From Conexibacter sp. CPCC 206217 (GTDB lineage Bacteria > Actinomycetota > Thermoleophilia > Solirubrobacterales > Solirubrobacteraceae), in NCBI RefSeq assembly GCF_030646165.1, contig NZ_JAUTDO010000015.1:1-64000 (forward strand): a stretch of 64,000 nt of DNA, read 5' to 3'. The position numbers and the translations under genes were made by a program. Position 1 is the first letter of the stretch. Every line of letters begins with the position of its first letter. Below, piece by piece: positions 35,664 to 44,804 of this stretch. Under the pieces are notes generated by a model. The model saw nothing but the letters and a program-made list of their open reading frames with translations. It was not told the DNA's origin and searched no databases.

Positions 35664-37322
35664 TCAGCCCTTCACGCGCACCGTCACCCGCACCAGTCTC
35701 GATCTCGCGCCGCCGCTGCCGGTCGCGCGCGCTCGCACGCGCAGGACGATCTTCGGCCGCTTGCCGGCGCGCACCGCTCTGCGCAACGCGGCTCTCGCGC
35801 GTCTGGAGAGTCGCACGGCGATCCGCACGCGGGCGCCCGCTCTGGCGGTCCGCGCGACGCTGCGCAGCTCGAATCTTCTGCGGCCGATCGTCAGCGTGCC
35901 GCCGCTCGACACCCGGCAGGCGCGCGTGCAGCGCGCGTACAGCACGACCGCGCCGTGCAGCAGCACGCGCTGCGCGCGCGGGGCGCTGGTGCGCAGGCCG
36001 GGTCTGGTCGCGGAGCCGGATCTGCCGCTGCTCCCGCAGCCGGCGCAGCCGCCCGCTCCGCTGCCGCCCGCGCCCGGTCTGCACGTGGCGCAGGGGGCAG
36101 CGGGTCTGTCGCCGCTGCCGGCGGACGGCGTCGGGATCGTGCCGGGATCGACCGCCGCGGCCGGTGCACACGGGATCCGCGCGTCGGTCTCGACGAGGCG
36201 GTAGACGCTGCCTCTGTCGGTCTTCGAGGCGGCGTAGACGCAGCCGCCCGCGTCCTCGCCGAACGACGACAGGCTCGGCACCGAGACGCCGACGACCGCG
36301 TCGGTCGCACCGGCGTTCGACGGCACGGCGCTGCGCAATGCCGGCACGAAGTAGTCGCCGTAGACGAGGCGGCCGAACAGCGACGGCAGCGTCGGGTCGC
36401 GCACGACGTAGCCGGGGATGATCGAGTGGAAGCCCTCGTCGGCGAACCGGTCGATGATCGGCAGGATCGTGCCGGGGCGCGTGCACGGTCTGGTCTTGCT
36501 GCCCTGCACGAAGCTGCCCTCGCAGTCGGCCCAGCCGAAGTCGCCGCCGCGCGCCGCGCCTGCGGACGCCGGCACCCAGTCGATCTCCTCCGTCGTGCCC
36601 TGGCCGACGTCGCCGAGCACGAGGTCGCCGGTCGAGCGGTCGAAGGAGAAGCGGAACGGGTTGCGCAGCCCTCTGGCCCAGATCTCGCCGCGCGCGCCGG
36701 CCTGGCCGGCGAACGGGTTGTCGGCGGGCACGGTGTAGGACCCGGCGACGCCGCCGCGTGGATCGATCCGCAGGACCTTGCCGAGCAAGCTGTCGAGGTT
36801 CTGCGCGGTCTCGTTGCCTCTGGCGCCGTCGCCGGGCGCGAGGTAGAGGTAGCCGTCGGGGCCGAACTGCAGCTGGCCGCCGTTGTGGTTGCCGGCGACG
36901 GGGTGGGGGATCGGCAGCACGAGCCGGCGCGAGGCGGGATCGGCCGCGTCGCCGGTCGGCGCGCGCAGCTCGTCGACCTCGTTGTCGCCGGCTCTGTTCG
37001 TGTAATAGACGTAGAACAGCCGGCTGGTCTGGAAGTCGGGCGGGAACGCGATCGACAACAGCCCCTGCTCGTTGTCGAACAGCACCTGGCTGGTGAGGTC
37101 GACGAAGACGGTCGCGCTGCCGCCGCGCACGACCTTCACGACGCCGCCCTGCTCGACGACGTAGAGCCGCTCTCCGTCGCCGGGCGCGCCGGCTATGTGG
37201 ACCGGGTTGTCGAAGACCGGGCCGACGTTCTGCAGTCTGACCTCGGCGCGCGCGCTCGCGGCGCACGCGAGCGACAGCAGTAGCGCCGCCAGCGGCGCAA
37301 GGAGCTTCAGGTGGCGTCTCAC
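35664..37322 (-). CDS. Secreted PQQ-type glucose/sorbosone dehydrogenase family protein
   Basis: A 552-aa exported protein starting at GTG 37322, with TAGATC (37329-37334 complement) 6 nt before it. Signal peptide about 1-27. The six-bladed beta-propeller of the GSDH family covers about 30-375: NEQGLLSIAFPPDF, the cofactor/Ca motif HPVAGNHNGGQLQFGPDGYLYLAPGDG, and ARGLRNPFRFSFD. Such enzymes oxidise aldoses with PQQ. The region from 376 to 440 is Cys/Gly-rich with C-x2-C motifs, followed by a basic C-terminal beta domain (SRRARAALRRAVRAGKRPKIV). PQQ dependence is a family inference; no PQQ biosynthesis gene is in the window. Confidence 0.85.
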   Translation of the reverse strand: MRRHLKLLAPLAALLLSLACAASARAEVRLQNVGPVFDNPVHIAGAPGDGERLYVVEQGGVVKVVRGGSATVFVDLTSQVLFDNEQGLLSIAFPPDFQTSRLFYVYYTNRAGDNEVDELRAPTGDAADPASRRLVLPIPHPVAGNHNGGQLQFGPDGYLYLAPGDGARGNETAQNLDSLLGKVLRIDPRGGVAGSYTVPADNPFAGQAGARGEIWARGLRNPFRFSFDRSTGDLVLGDVGQGTTEEIDWVPASAGAARGGDFGWADCEGSFVQGSKTRPCTRPGTILPIIDRFADEGFHSIIPGYVVRDPTLPSLFGRLVYGDYFVPALRSAVPSNAGATDAVVGVSVPSLSSFGEDAGGCVYAASKTDRGSVYRLVETDARIPCAPAAAVDPGTIPTPSAGSGDRPAAPCATCRPGAGGSGAGGCAGCGSSGRSGSATRPGLRTSAPRAQRVLLHGAVVLYARCTRACRVSSGGTLTIGRRRFELRSVARTARAGARVRIAVRLSRRARAALRRAVRAGKRPKIVLRVRARATGSGGARSRLVRVTVRVKG

Positions 37323-37440
37323 CAGCCCGATCTAGCCACAGCGGGCGGATGGCAAACGCGGCGCGGACGAAGGTACGGGCGCGCGCGAGGGTGGGCACGC
37401 CGCGTGCGGACGCCGGCGACCGGTCAGCCGCCGCACCCCA

Positions 37441-37446
37441 TAAGCT
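37441..37446 (+). promoter_or_regulatory. -10 box (TAAGCT) of the SRPBCC gene
   Basis: TAAGCT ends 7 nt before ATG 37454, fitting the leaderless pattern and favouring this start over upstream ATGs. Confidence 0.5.
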
Positions 37447-37453
37447 CCGGCGC

Positions 37454-37903
37454 ATGAGCCTGAGCGGAGAGCACACCGTCGAGATCGCGGCGCCGCTGGA
37501 GCGTTGCTACGCGATCGCCGCAGACCTCGAGCGAGCGCCGGAGTGGCAGACGTCGCTCGTCTCCGTCGAGGTGCTGGAGCGCGACGGGGAGGGGCGCCCG
37601 ACGCTGGTCGAGACGGTCTCCGACGCGAAGGTCAAGACGGTCAAGTCGCGGCTGCGCTTCACGTACCACCCGCCGACGCGGATCGACACGATGCAGGAGA
37701 AGGGCGACATCAAGGACCTGACCGGTCGGTGGACGTTCGCCGATCTCGGCGACGGCCGCACCCGCGCGACCTATGCGCTGGAGGTCGATCCCGGCCGCAT
37801 GCTCGGCATGCTGCTGCGCGGTCCGGCGGTTGACCGCGTGCGCGGGATCTTGGTCGATCAGGCGGCGGAGGAACTGAAGACCCGCGCGGAGTCGGCCGCG
37901 TGA
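37454..37903 (+). CDS. SRPBCC (START-like) family protein
   Basis: A 149-aa protein with the polyketide-cyclase/START-like helix-grip fold: HTVEIAAPLERCYAIAADLERAPEWQTSL at the start, central beta strands (VKSRLRFTYHPPTRID, TGRWTFADLGDGRTRATYALEVDPG), and the long C-terminal helix (VDRVRGILVDQAAEELKTRAES). The length is typical. These proteins bind hydrophobic ligands; the ligand here is unknown. It converges with the WYL regulator gene, only 9 bp apart. Confidence 0.85.
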   Translation: MSLSGEHTVEIAAPLERCYAIAADLERAPEWQTSLVSVEVLERDGEGRPTLVETVSDAKVKTVKSRLRFTYHPPTRIDTMQEKGDIKDLTGRWTFADLGDGRTRATYALEVDPGRMLGMLLRGPAVDRVRGILVDQAAEELKTRAESAA

Positions 37904-37912
37904 GCGGCCCGC

Positions 37913-38893
37913 TCACACGACCGACGAGCCCGCGCGTGCGAAACGCTCCGCGAGCTGCGCGAAGACGTCGCGCAATTCCTCCGGCTCCCGCACCTCGAAC
38001 TCGACGCCGAGCATCACGATCCGGATCGCGACCCAGTCGAGTTCGTCGGCGCTGGTGAGGTAGTCGCAGCGCTGCTCGTCGACCGGCTCGAAGCTGCCCC
38101 AGACGGTCGGGAAGCGGCGTCTCATCTCGGCCGCGGACTGCTTCAGCGTCACGCGCGCCTGCCAGCGCTGCTGCGTCGCGGCGAAGCGCTGCGCGGCGGA
38201 GAAGCCCTGCGTCACGTAGGCCGCCGGGTCGCCGCCGGGCAGTTCGCGCGGCGCGAAGCGCGTGCCGGCGGGGGAGGGGCGCTGCAGGCGGTCCAGCCGG
38301 AAGCTGCGCCAGTCGCGGCGGTCGCAGTCCCACGCGACGAGATACCAGCGGCGGCCGAGGTTGACGAGGCTGTGCGGCTCGACGCGGCGGCTGCTGTCGG
38401 CGCCGTCGCGGCTGCGGTAGGCGAAGCGCAGCCGCTCCCGGTCGCGGCAGGCGGCGGCGAGGATCGTGAGGTGCTCGGGCGAGACCGTCGGCCCGGTCGC
38501 CGGCAGCGTCGCGGTCGCCGAGCGCAGCGTGTTGACGCGCCGGCGCAGGTGCGAGGGCAGCACCTGCTCCAGCTTCAGCAGGGCGCGCACGGAGGTCTCC
38601 TCGATGCCGGTCACCGACGTGCTCGCGGCGCTGCTGAGGCCGACCGCGACCGCGACGGTCTCGTCGTCGTCCAGCAGCAGCGGCGGCATCGCGGTCCCCG
38701 CGCGCAGGCGGTAGCCTCCGGAGGGTCCGGTCAATGCGTCGACCGGATAGCCGAGTTCGCGCAGCCGCTCGACGTCGCGGCGGATCGTGCGACAGGAGAC
38801 CTCGAGCCGGTCGGCCAGCTCCTGTCCCGCCCAGTCGCGCCGTGCCTGCAGCAGCGCGAGCAGCTTCAGCAGTCGTCCGGAGGTCTCCGTCAT
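37913..38893 (-). CDS. WYL-domain transcriptional regulator
   Basis: A 326-aa regulator of the YafY/PafC type. The N-terminal winged HTH is at about 1-60 (RLLKLLALLQARRDWAGQELADRLEVSCRTIRRDVERLRELGYPV). The WYL domain is at about 145-215 (RLRFAYRSRDG...RRWYLVAWDCDRRDWRSFRLDRL). A C-terminal WCX-like region follows. It is divergent from the ABC exporter genes, with a 15-bp palindrome in the shared gap, so control of the exporter is plausible. Confidence 0.9.
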   Translation of the reverse strand: MTETSGRLLKLLALLQARRDWAGQELADRLEVSCRTIRRDVERLRELGYPVDALTGPSGGYRLRAGTAMPPLLLDDDETVAVAVGLSSAASTSVTGIEETSVRALLKLEQVLPSHLRRRVNTLRSATATLPATGPTVSPEHLTILAAACRDRERLRFAYRSRDGADSSRRVEPHSLVNLGRRWYLVAWDCDRRDWRSFRLDRLQRPSPAGTRFAPRELPGGDPAAYVTQGFSAAQRFAATQQRWQARVTLKQSAAEMRRRFPTVWGSFEPVDEQRCDYLTSADELDWVAIRIVMLGVEFEVREPEELRDVFAQLAERFARAGSSVV

Positions 38894-38919
38894 GTCCCTC
38901 GCACGATGTCAGGTATTGC

Positions 38920-38934
38920 GGCCAGTAGCTGGCC
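38920..38934. promoter_or_regulatory. 15-bp palindrome GGCCAG-TAG-CTGGCC, probable operator
   Basis: A perfect 6-bp inverted repeat around TAG in the divergent WYL-ABC gap, directly upstream of the ABC -10 box at 38946. A candidate site for the WYL regulator. Confidence 0.5.
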
Positions 38935-38945
38935 TAAACCGTCCG

Positions 38946-38951
38946 TAGGGT
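38946..38951 (+). promoter_or_regulatory. -10 box (TAGGGT) of the ABC exporter
   Basis: TAGGGT ends 7 nt before ATG 38959. This argues against the GTG at 38950, which overlaps the box. Confidence 0.45.
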
Positions 38952-38958
38952 GCCTCGC

Positions 38959-39978
38959 ATGCCTTCGAATGCGCAGGACCAAGTGATGGAGGTAGCACCC
39001 GTGCCGGCCCGCACGGGAGAGTCGGCGATCAGCGTGAGAGGGCTGGTCAAGGCGTTCGGGGACGTGCGCGCGGTGGACGGCGTCGACCTCGAGGTGGAGC
39101 AGGGAACCGTGCTCGGTCTGCTCGGCCCCAACGGGGCCGGCAAGACGACCGTGGTCCGGATGCTGACGACGCTGTTGAAGCCCGACGCGGGCGAGATGCG
39201 CGTGGCCGGACTCGACGCGGTCAAGGACGCGGCGACGCTGCGCACCAAGATCGGCCTCGCCGGTCAGTACGCGGCGGTCGACGAGAACCTGACCGGCGCC
39301 GAGAACCTGACGATGGTCGGGCGGCTCTACGGGATGACGCGCGGGAAGGCGAAGGAGCGCGCCGCGCAGCTGCTGGAGCGCTTCGACCTGACCGACGCGG
39401 CCAAGCGCCCGGCGAGAACGTACTCCGGCGGCATGCGCCGGCGGCTGGACCTCGCGGCCGCGCTCGTCGCGAGACCGCCGGTCGTCTTCCTCGACGAGCC
39501 GACGACGGGACTCGATCCGCGCAGCCGGCTGAGCCTGTGGAAGACGATCGAGGAGCTGGTCGCGGACGGCACGACCGTGCTGCTGACGACGCAGTACCTC
39601 GACGAGGCCGACCGGCTCGCCGACAAGATCGCCGTGATCGACCGCGGCAAGGTGATCGCCCAGGGCACCTCCGACGAGCTGAAGGACAAGGTCGGCGGCG
39701 AGCGCCTGGAGGTCACGCTCGACGACAGAGACCAGGCCGAGGCCGCGGTCGAGGCGCTCGCGTCGCTGTCGGACGAGCGGCCGGTCGTGGAGGCCGGCGT
39801 GGTGAAGCTGACGGTGCGCGAGCGGCGCGGCGCGATCGTCCAGGCGGTCGACCGGCTGAAGGCGGCCGGCATCGGCGTCGACGACCTCGGCCTGCGCCGC
39901 CCGACGCTCGACGACGTGTTCCTGACATTGACCGGCCACGCGGCCGAGGCGGACGAAGCTGAGGAGAAGAACGCATGA
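38959..39978 (+). CDS. ABC transporter ATP-binding protein, DrrA type
   Basis: A 339-aa ATPase subunit. Walker A is LLGPNGAGKTTVVRML near residue 53, the Q-loop is AGQYAAVDENLTGAENL, the signature is TYSGGMRRRLDLA, and Walker B is PVVFLDEPTTGLDPRSR. The roughly 100-residue C-terminal extension (LEVTLDDRDQAEAAVEAL to LDDVFLTLTGH) is typical of daunorubicin-resistance DrrA-like proteins. It overlaps its permease as ATGA. The substrate is unknown; homologues export drugs or lipids. Confidence 0.93.
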   Translation: MPSNAQDQVMEVAPVPARTGESAISVRGLVKAFGDVRAVDGVDLEVEQGTVLGLLGPNGAGKTTVVRMLTTLLKPDAGEMRVAGLDAVKDAATLRTKIGLAGQYAAVDENLTGAENLTMVGRLYGMTRGKAKERAAQLLERFDLTDAAKRPARTYSGGMRRRLDLAAALVARPPVVFLDEPTTGLDPRSRLSLWKTIEELVADGTTVLLTTQYLDEADRLADKIAVIDRGKVIAQGTSDELKDKVGGERLEVTLDDRDQAEAAVEALASLSDERPVVEAGVVKLTVRERRGAIVQAVDRLKAAGIGVDDLGLRRPTLDDVFLTLTGHAAEADEAEEKNA

Positions 39979-40742
39979 GGCGCCTGGTGTCCGACACGCT
40001 CGTGATCGCGGAGCGCAACCTGATCCGGCTCCCGCGCGCGCCCGACCTGCTGCTTGCGTTCACCGTCCAGCCGGTCATGTTCGTGCTGCTGTTCGTCTAC
40101 GTCTTCGGCGGCGCGATCAGCACGCCCGGCTACGACTACGTCGACTTCCTGATCCCGGGCATCATCGTGCAGAACATCGCGTTCGGCGGCTTCGTGACGG
40201 CGCTCGGCCTGTCCGAGGACCTCAACAAGGGCCTGATCGACCGCTTCCGCTCGCTGCCGATGGCGCGCCCGGCGGTGCTCGCCGGCCGCACGCTGGCGGA
40301 CGTCGTGACGAACTCGCTGTCGGTCGTCGTGCTCGTCGTGACGGGCCTGATCATCGGCTTCTCGTTCCACGCGAGCGTCGGCGACGTGCTGCTCGGCTTC
40401 CTGCTGCTGCTGTGCTTCGGCTACGCGTTCTCGTGGCTGTTCGCGCTGCTGGGGCTGGTCGTCTCCTCGCCGGAGGCGGCCAACTCGCTCGGCTTCATCG
40501 CGGTCTTCCCGCTGACGTTCATCTCGTCGGCGTTCGTCCCGGTCGACACGATGCCGGACGCGCTGAAGTGGTTCGCGGACGTGAACCCGTTCACGGTCGT
40601 GGTCGACGCGATGCGCTCGCTGTGGCTCGGCGCACCGGCCGGCAACAGCGTCTGGGGCGCGTTCGTCTGGTCCGCCGTGATCATCGCGATCTTCGCGCCG
40701 CTCGCGGTCGCGAAGTACCGCCGCACTGCCAGCGGTCGGTAG
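39975..40742 (+). CDS. ABC-2 type permease, DrrB type
   Basis: A 255-aa membrane protein with about six transmembrane helices. The ABC-2 features are an amphipathic N-terminus (SDTLVIAERNLIRLPRAPDL), the FLIPGIIVQNIAFGGF segment and the conserved FISSAFVPVDTMPDALKWFADVNPFT near the end. It is translationally coupled to the ATPase and together they form a likely homodimeric exporter. Confidence 0.92.
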   Translation: MRRLVSDTLVIAERNLIRLPRAPDLLLAFTVQPVMFVLLFVYVFGGAISTPGYDYVDFLIPGIIVQNIAFGGFVTALGLSEDLNKGLIDRFRSLPMARPAVLAGRTLADVVTNSLSVVVLVVTGLIIGFSFHASVGDVLLGFLLLLCFGYAFSWLFALLGLVVSSPEAANSLGFIAVFPLTFISSAFVPVDTMPDALKWFADVNPFTVVVDAMRSLWLGAPAGNSVWGAFVWSAVIIAIFAPLAVAKYRRTASGR

Positions 40743-40820
40743 ATCGAAACCCGCCGTCACGTCCAGACTCGCTAGTTCGCTTTGTCACAAGTGGACTGGC
40801 GGCTGGCCGTGCGGCCAGGG

Positions 40821-40826
40821 TACGTT
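40821..40826 (+). promoter_or_regulatory. -10 box (TACGTT) of the acylase
   Basis: TACGTT ends 6 nt before ATG 40833, placing transcription start at about the start codon. Confidence 0.45.
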
Positions 40827-40832
40827 CGCACG

Positions 40833-43289
40833 ATGCCCCGATCGGTCGCCTTCACCGCCGCGCTCTGCGCCGCCGCCCTCGCAGCACTGCCCGCGGCCGC
40901 TTCCGCGACCGACTACGCCGGCCAGGCGCTGAACATCATCCCGTCCGGCCAATGGGGCGGGATCGGCGCGCCGGACGCGGCCAGCGACCAGGCGCGCATG
41001 TACGACGGCCTGACGCCGCTGTTCGACCAGGTCACGCCGAACGACCTGACGACCTACTTCAAGCCGGAGACGTTCGGCACCGCCGGGCAGTGCCCGTGCA
41101 CGGCCGAGAAGGTCCCGCGCAGAGGCGTGAGCATCGTCCGCGACCGCCAGAACGTGCCGCACATCACCGGGCGCAACCGGCTCGACCTCGACTGGGCGGC
41201 CGGCTGGGTGCTCGCACAGGACCGCGCGCTGCTGCTGTCCGCCGGCCGCTACCCGGCCCGCTTCGCGGCGCTCGACGCGCCCGGCGTCGACGCCTTCTCG
41301 CTCGTCACCTCGCTGTCGAGCGTCACCGTCACGAGACAGGCCGACCGCCTGATCGACAGAGCGCAGACGGACGCGCTGCTGGCACAGGGCGCCGAGGGCC
41401 GCGCGCTGCTGAGAGACATCGACGAATACGTCAAGGGCATCAACGCGCGCTTCGCGTTCGACAGATCGTCGCAGGCGCCGTTCACGCGCGTGGACGTGTA
41501 CGCGATCAACGCGCTCGCCGGGCAGATCTTCGGGCAGGGCGGCGGCGACGAGACGCGCCGCTCGATGTTGCTCGACGGCCTGCGCAGACAGCTCGGCGAG
41601 ACCGACGGCACGCGCGTCTGGAACGACCTCGCCGAGCACCTCGACGACGACACGCCGGTGACGATCTCCAAGCGCTTCCCGTACGAGCAGGTGCCGGCGA
41701 GAGCGAGCGGCAACGCCGTCGTCGACAACGGCTCGATGACCGCCGCCGGCCTGCGCGCCACGGCGACCGCGGCGAAGGCGCACAGAAACATGTCGAACTT
41801 CCTGATCCTCTCCGGCAGACGCTCGACCAACGGCCATCCGCTGTTCGTCGCCGGCCCGCAGATCGGCTACTACTACCCGGGTCTGACGCTGGAGATGGAC
41901 CTCAGAGCGCCCGGGATCCAGGCGCGCGGCGCGGCGATGCCGGGCGGCGCGGGCAACCTGCTGATCGGCCGCGGGCCGGACTTCGCGTGGTCGCTGACGT
42001 CGGCGGGCTCCGACACCAACGACCAGTTCGTCGAGACGCTCTGCGGCGGCTCGCAGACGAAGTACCTGTTCAAGGGCAGATGCCGCGCGATGGGCTCCGT
42101 CGACGCCGGCTCGATCCTCGGCAGAGGCAGAGTCGCCTACCGCACGACCGTCCACGGCCCGGTGCTCGGCTACGCGACCGTCGGCGGCAGACGCGTCGCG
42201 ATCTCCTTCCAGCGCTCCAGCCATGGCAAGGACGTGCTGTGGCAGATCGCCTTCAAGCGCTTCACCGACGGCAAGGTGACGGGCGTCAGATCGTTCTACG
42301 ACGCTGCCGCGACGTCGCCGTTCACGTTCAACGTCGGCTACGCGGACGACCGCGACATCGCGATGTACTCGACCGGCGCTCTGCCGCTGCGCGACCCGCG
42401 CGTCGACCCGCGCCTGCCGACGAAGGGCACGGGCCAGTATGAGTGGAGAGGCTGGCTGAAGCCGATGGACCACCCGCACGTCGCCAACCCGGCGTCGGGT
42501 GAATTGATCAACTGGAACAACAAGCCGGCGGCGGGCTTCGGCTCCTCCGACGCGGAGTGGTCGCAGGGCTCGACGCAGCGTGTGACGATGCTGCGCGCCG
42601 GGATCGCCAAGAGAAGCAAGCACGACCTGGCAAGCGTGACCTCCGCCATGAACGCGGCGGCGACGCAGGACCTGCGCGTGCAGGGACCGCTGTTGGACGG
42701 CCTGCACGCGCTGCTGGTCGGCACGCCCGCGCCGAGCCCGCGCGCGCAGCAGCTGCTCGACCTGCTGCGCGGCTGGCGCGCGAGCGGCTCCAGCCGGCTG
42801 GACCGCACGCTCGACGGCCTGATGGACGCCGGCGCGGCGCCGGTGATCATGGACACGCTCTACCCGCGCCTCGCCGACGCGGTCCTGACGCCGGTGCTCG
42901 GCGCAGACCTGAACGCGCAGCTCGCGTCGATCGAGGGCACGACGAACGCGCCGTCGAGCGGCTTCACGGGCGGCCGGCTCGCCTACCTCGACAAGGACCT
43001 GCGCACGCTCACGGGCACGAGATTCCGCTCCCCGTTCGCGACCCGCTTCTGCGGCAGAGGCGACCTCGCGGCCTGCCGCGCGGCGGTCTGGGCGGCGATC
43101 GACCAGACCGGTGCGGTGCTGGCGGCCGCGAGAGGCAGCGAGGACCCGGCGGCATGGACCTCCGACGCGAACGCCGAGCGGATCAGCTTCGCCCCCGGCA
43201 TCTTCCCGACGACGATCCGCTACACCAACCGCCCGAGCGGGATCCAGCAGGTGATCACGTTCAGAGGGCATCGCAAGGAGCGCCGCTAG
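40833..43289 (+). CDS. Exported penicillin-acylase-family (Ntn hydrolase) amidase
   Basis: An 818-aa protein with a signal peptide (about 1-27, ending AAASAT). The N-terminal alpha-chain region has VSIVRDRQNVPHITGRNRLDLDWAAGWVLAQDRALL. The predicted autocleavage site is before Ser321 in HRNM-SNFLILSGRRSTNGHP, where Ser321 would become the N-terminal nucleophile of the beta chain. Later conserved blocks: TVHGPVLGY, RSSHGKDVLWQIAFKRF, and NWNNKPAAGFGSSDAEWS. The family cleaves beta-lactam side chains, acyl-homoserine lactones or lipopeptide acyl groups. The substrate cannot be told. Quorum quenching or antibiotic deacylation fits its place near a drug-type exporter. Confidence 0.88.
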   Translation: MPRSVAFTAALCAAALAALPAAASATDYAGQALNIIPSGQWGGIGAPDAASDQARMYDGLTPLFDQVTPNDLTTYFKPETFGTAGQCPCTAEKVPRRGVSIVRDRQNVPHITGRNRLDLDWAAGWVLAQDRALLLSAGRYPARFAALDAPGVDAFSLVTSLSSVTVTRQADRLIDRAQTDALLAQGAEGRALLRDIDEYVKGINARFAFDRSSQAPFTRVDVYAINALAGQIFGQGGGDETRRSMLLDGLRRQLGETDGTRVWNDLAEHLDDDTPVTISKRFPYEQVPARASGNAVVDNGSMTAAGLRATATAAKAHRNMSNFLILSGRRSTNGHPLFVAGPQIGYYYPGLTLEMDLRAPGIQARGAAMPGGAGNLLIGRGPDFAWSLTSAGSDTNDQFVETLCGGSQTKYLFKGRCRAMGSVDAGSILGRGRVAYRTTVHGPVLGYATVGGRRVAISFQRSSHGKDVLWQIAFKRFTDGKVTGVRSFYDAAATSPFTFNVGYADDRDIAMYSTGALPLRDPRVDPRLPTKGTGQYEWRGWLKPMDHPHVANPASGELINWNNKPAAGFGSSDAEWSQGSTQRVTMLRAGIAKRSKHDLASVTSAMNAAATQDLRVQGPLLDGLHALLVGTPAPSPRAQQLLDLLRGWRASGSSRLDRTLDGLMDAGAAPVIMDTLYPRLADAVLTPVLGADLNAQLASIEGTTNAPSSGFTGGRLAYLDKDLRTLTGTRFRSPFATRFCGRGDLAACRAAVWAAIDQTGAVLAAARGSEDPAAWTSDANAERISFAPGIFPTTIRYTNRPSGIQQVITFRGHRKERR

Positions 43290-43345
43290 CCGGGGGCGCA
43301 CGACGGCCGGGTCCTGACCGCTCGCGCGCGACTCGAACCGTGCGC

Positions 43346-43351
43346 GATACT
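43346..43351 (+). promoter_or_regulatory. -10 box (GATACT) of the AraC gene
   Basis: GATACT ends 6 nt before ATG 43358. It supports the short version of this gene. Confidence 0.4.
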
Positions 43352-43357
43352 CCTGCG

Positions 43358-43792
43358 ATGGCGTTCGTTCCGCCCGCCCGCCATCTGCTGCGCGCCAAGG
43401 ACCTTGCCGACGCGCGCTACTTCGAGTCGCTCAGAGTCGAGGATCTGGCGCGCGCCGCGGGGCTGTCGCGGGCGCACTTCAGCGAGCAGTTCCGGCGCGC
43501 GTTCGGCGAGTCTCCGCACGCGTACCTGCTGACGCGGCGGCTGGAACGTGCCGCGGCGCTGCTGCGCACGACGGACCGCTCGGTCGCGGACGTCTGTCTG
43601 TCGGTCGGGCTGCGCAGCGTCGGCTCGTTCACGACCAGCTTCACGCGCACGTACGGTGTCTCGCCGACCGCCTATCGCGCGAACTTTCCACCCGCCGCCC
43701 AGTTCGCGCGCGTGCCCGGCTGCGTCGTGCGCGCCCACGGTCGTCCGCAACGCCGGACGTTTCGAGAAGACAGCAGACCGTTGCAGGGTTAG
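43358..43792 (+). CDS. Small AraC-family regulator (DNA-binding domain only)
   Basis: A 144-aa protein consisting almost wholly of the two-HTH AraC domain: VEDLARAAGLSRAHFSEQFRRAFGESPHAYLLTRRLERAAALLR, then SVADVCLSVGLRSVGSFTTSFTRTYGVSPTAYR. No sensor domain is present. The reading frame continues upstream through the acylase gene, but the sequence there is a shadow. The short C-terminal tail is basic. Targets are unknown. Confidence 0.85.
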   Translation: MAFVPPARHLLRAKDLADARYFESLRVEDLARAAGLSRAHFSEQFRRAFGESPHAYLLTRRLERAAALLRTTDRSVADVCLSVGLRSVGSFTTSFTRTYGVSPTAYRANFPPAAQFARVPGCVVRAHGRPQRRTFREDSRPLQG

Positions 43793-43840
43793 CGTGACGT
43801 TCGACCAGTCGAGCCGCCGCCGCCCGCGCCGCCGCGTCGC

Positions 43841-44725
43841 TCAGTCGTCCAGCACCGTCAGGTCCAGCTCGCGCAGGCGCGCCGGATCGGCGAGCAGGTC
43901 CAGCTGGACGATCCGGCCGCGCGCGACGGTGAAGCCCGCAACGGCCAGCGGTCCCGCGGGGCCCGCGACGACGAAGCCGGCGGTGCCGTTGACGACCACC
44001 GGCTTCGCGAGCCGCGCAAGGCGCGCGAACGTCAGCGCGCGCGCCGCGACGGCGGCGGCGCCGTGCACCTCGCGCCCGCCGGCGGCCGGCAGCGCGCCGC
44101 GGTCGACGCGCAGCACGACGTCGGGGTCGAGCACCTCCACCAGCGCCTGCATGTCGCCGCCTCGCGCAGCGGCGAGGAACGCGTCGACCAGCTCGCGCTG
44201 AGCGGCGAGGTCGACGTCGGGCGCCGGCGCGCCGCCGCTCACGCGCCGCCGGGCGCGGCTGGCGAGCTGGCGCGCGGCGGCCGGCGAGCGCCCGACGATC
44301 GGCGCGATCTCCTCGAACGGCACGCCGAACATGTCGTGCAGCACGAACGCGAGCCGCTCCGGCGGCGCGAGCGTCTCCAGCACGATCAGCAGCGCCAGCC
44401 CGACCGAGTCGGCCAGCAGCGCCTCGTGCTCGGGGTCGACGCCGTCGGCGCGGCTGACGATCGGCTCCGGCACGTGCGGACCGAGCCGCTCCTCGCGTCG
44501 TGCTCTGCGTGAGCGCAGCATGTCGAGGCAGACGCGCGCGACGACCGTCGTCAGCCACGCCGGCAGGTTCTCGACGCTGCCGGCGTCGGCGCGGTTGAGC
44601 CGCAGCCACGCCTCCTGCACGGCGTCGTCCGCCTCGCTGACGGAGCCGAGCATGCGAAACGCGACCGCCCGCAGGTGGGCGCGGCTCGTCTCGAAACGGT
44701 CCGCCAGGAATTCGCGCTCGTCCAT
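43841..44725 (-). CDS. ECF41-type RNA polymerase sigma factor with SnoaL-like C-terminal domain
   Basis: A 294-aa sigma factor. Sigma region 2 is at about 10-75 (RAHLRAVAFRMLGSVSEADDAVQEAWLRLNR), followed by NLPAWLTTVVARVCLDMLRSRRARREE and region 4 (EEIAPIVGRSPAAARQLASRARRRV) at about 130-165. A SnoaL-like C-terminal domain (175-294) carries AAGGREVHG. Sigma factors with this fused domain (group ECF41) use the domain to control activity instead of an anti-sigma factor. The gene is divergent from an MFS exporter and both promoters match the ECF41 target motif exactly. Confidence 0.93.
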   Translation of the reverse strand: MDEREFLADRFETSRAHLRAVAFRMLGSVSEADDAVQEAWLRLNRADAGSVENLPAWLTTVVARVCLDMLRSRRARREERLGPHVPEPIVSRADGVDPEHEALLADSVGLALLIVLETLAPPERLAFVLHDMFGVPFEEIAPIVGRSPAAARQLASRARRRVSGGAPAPDVDLAAQRELVDAFLAAARGGDMQALVEVLDPDVVLRVDRGALPAAGGREVHGAAAVAARALTFARLARLAKPVVVNGTAGFVVAGPAGPLAVAGFTVARGRIVQLDLLADPARLRELDLTVLDD

Positions 44726-44726
44726 C

Positions 44727-44753
44727 TGTCACATCCCTTCGTCGCGGTGCGTC
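44727..44753 (+). promoter_or_regulatory. ECF41-type promoter driving the MFS gene
   Basis: TGTCACA (44727-44733), 16 bp, CGTC (44750-44753). This is the consensus described for ECF41 target promoters. A Shine-Dalgarno and the MFS ATG follow. Confidence 0.8.
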
Positions 44754-44761
44754 AAAGGGGT

Positions 44762-44788
44762 GACGGATGCAACGCAGGCGATGTGACA
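44762..44788 (-). promoter_or_regulatory. ECF41-type promoter driving the sigma gene (autoregulation)
   Basis: On the minus strand, TGTCACA (44788-44782), 16 bp, CGTC (44765-44762). It reads toward the sigma factor gene. Its predicted start lies within a few bases of the opposite promoter's -10. Confidence 0.8.
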
Positions 44789-44804
44789 AGGAGCTCGACT
44801 TCTG

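Noticed and set aside
40782..40832. Upstream TTG start for the acylase gene
   Set aside because: It lies over the -10 box and would put a polar extension before the signal peptide.
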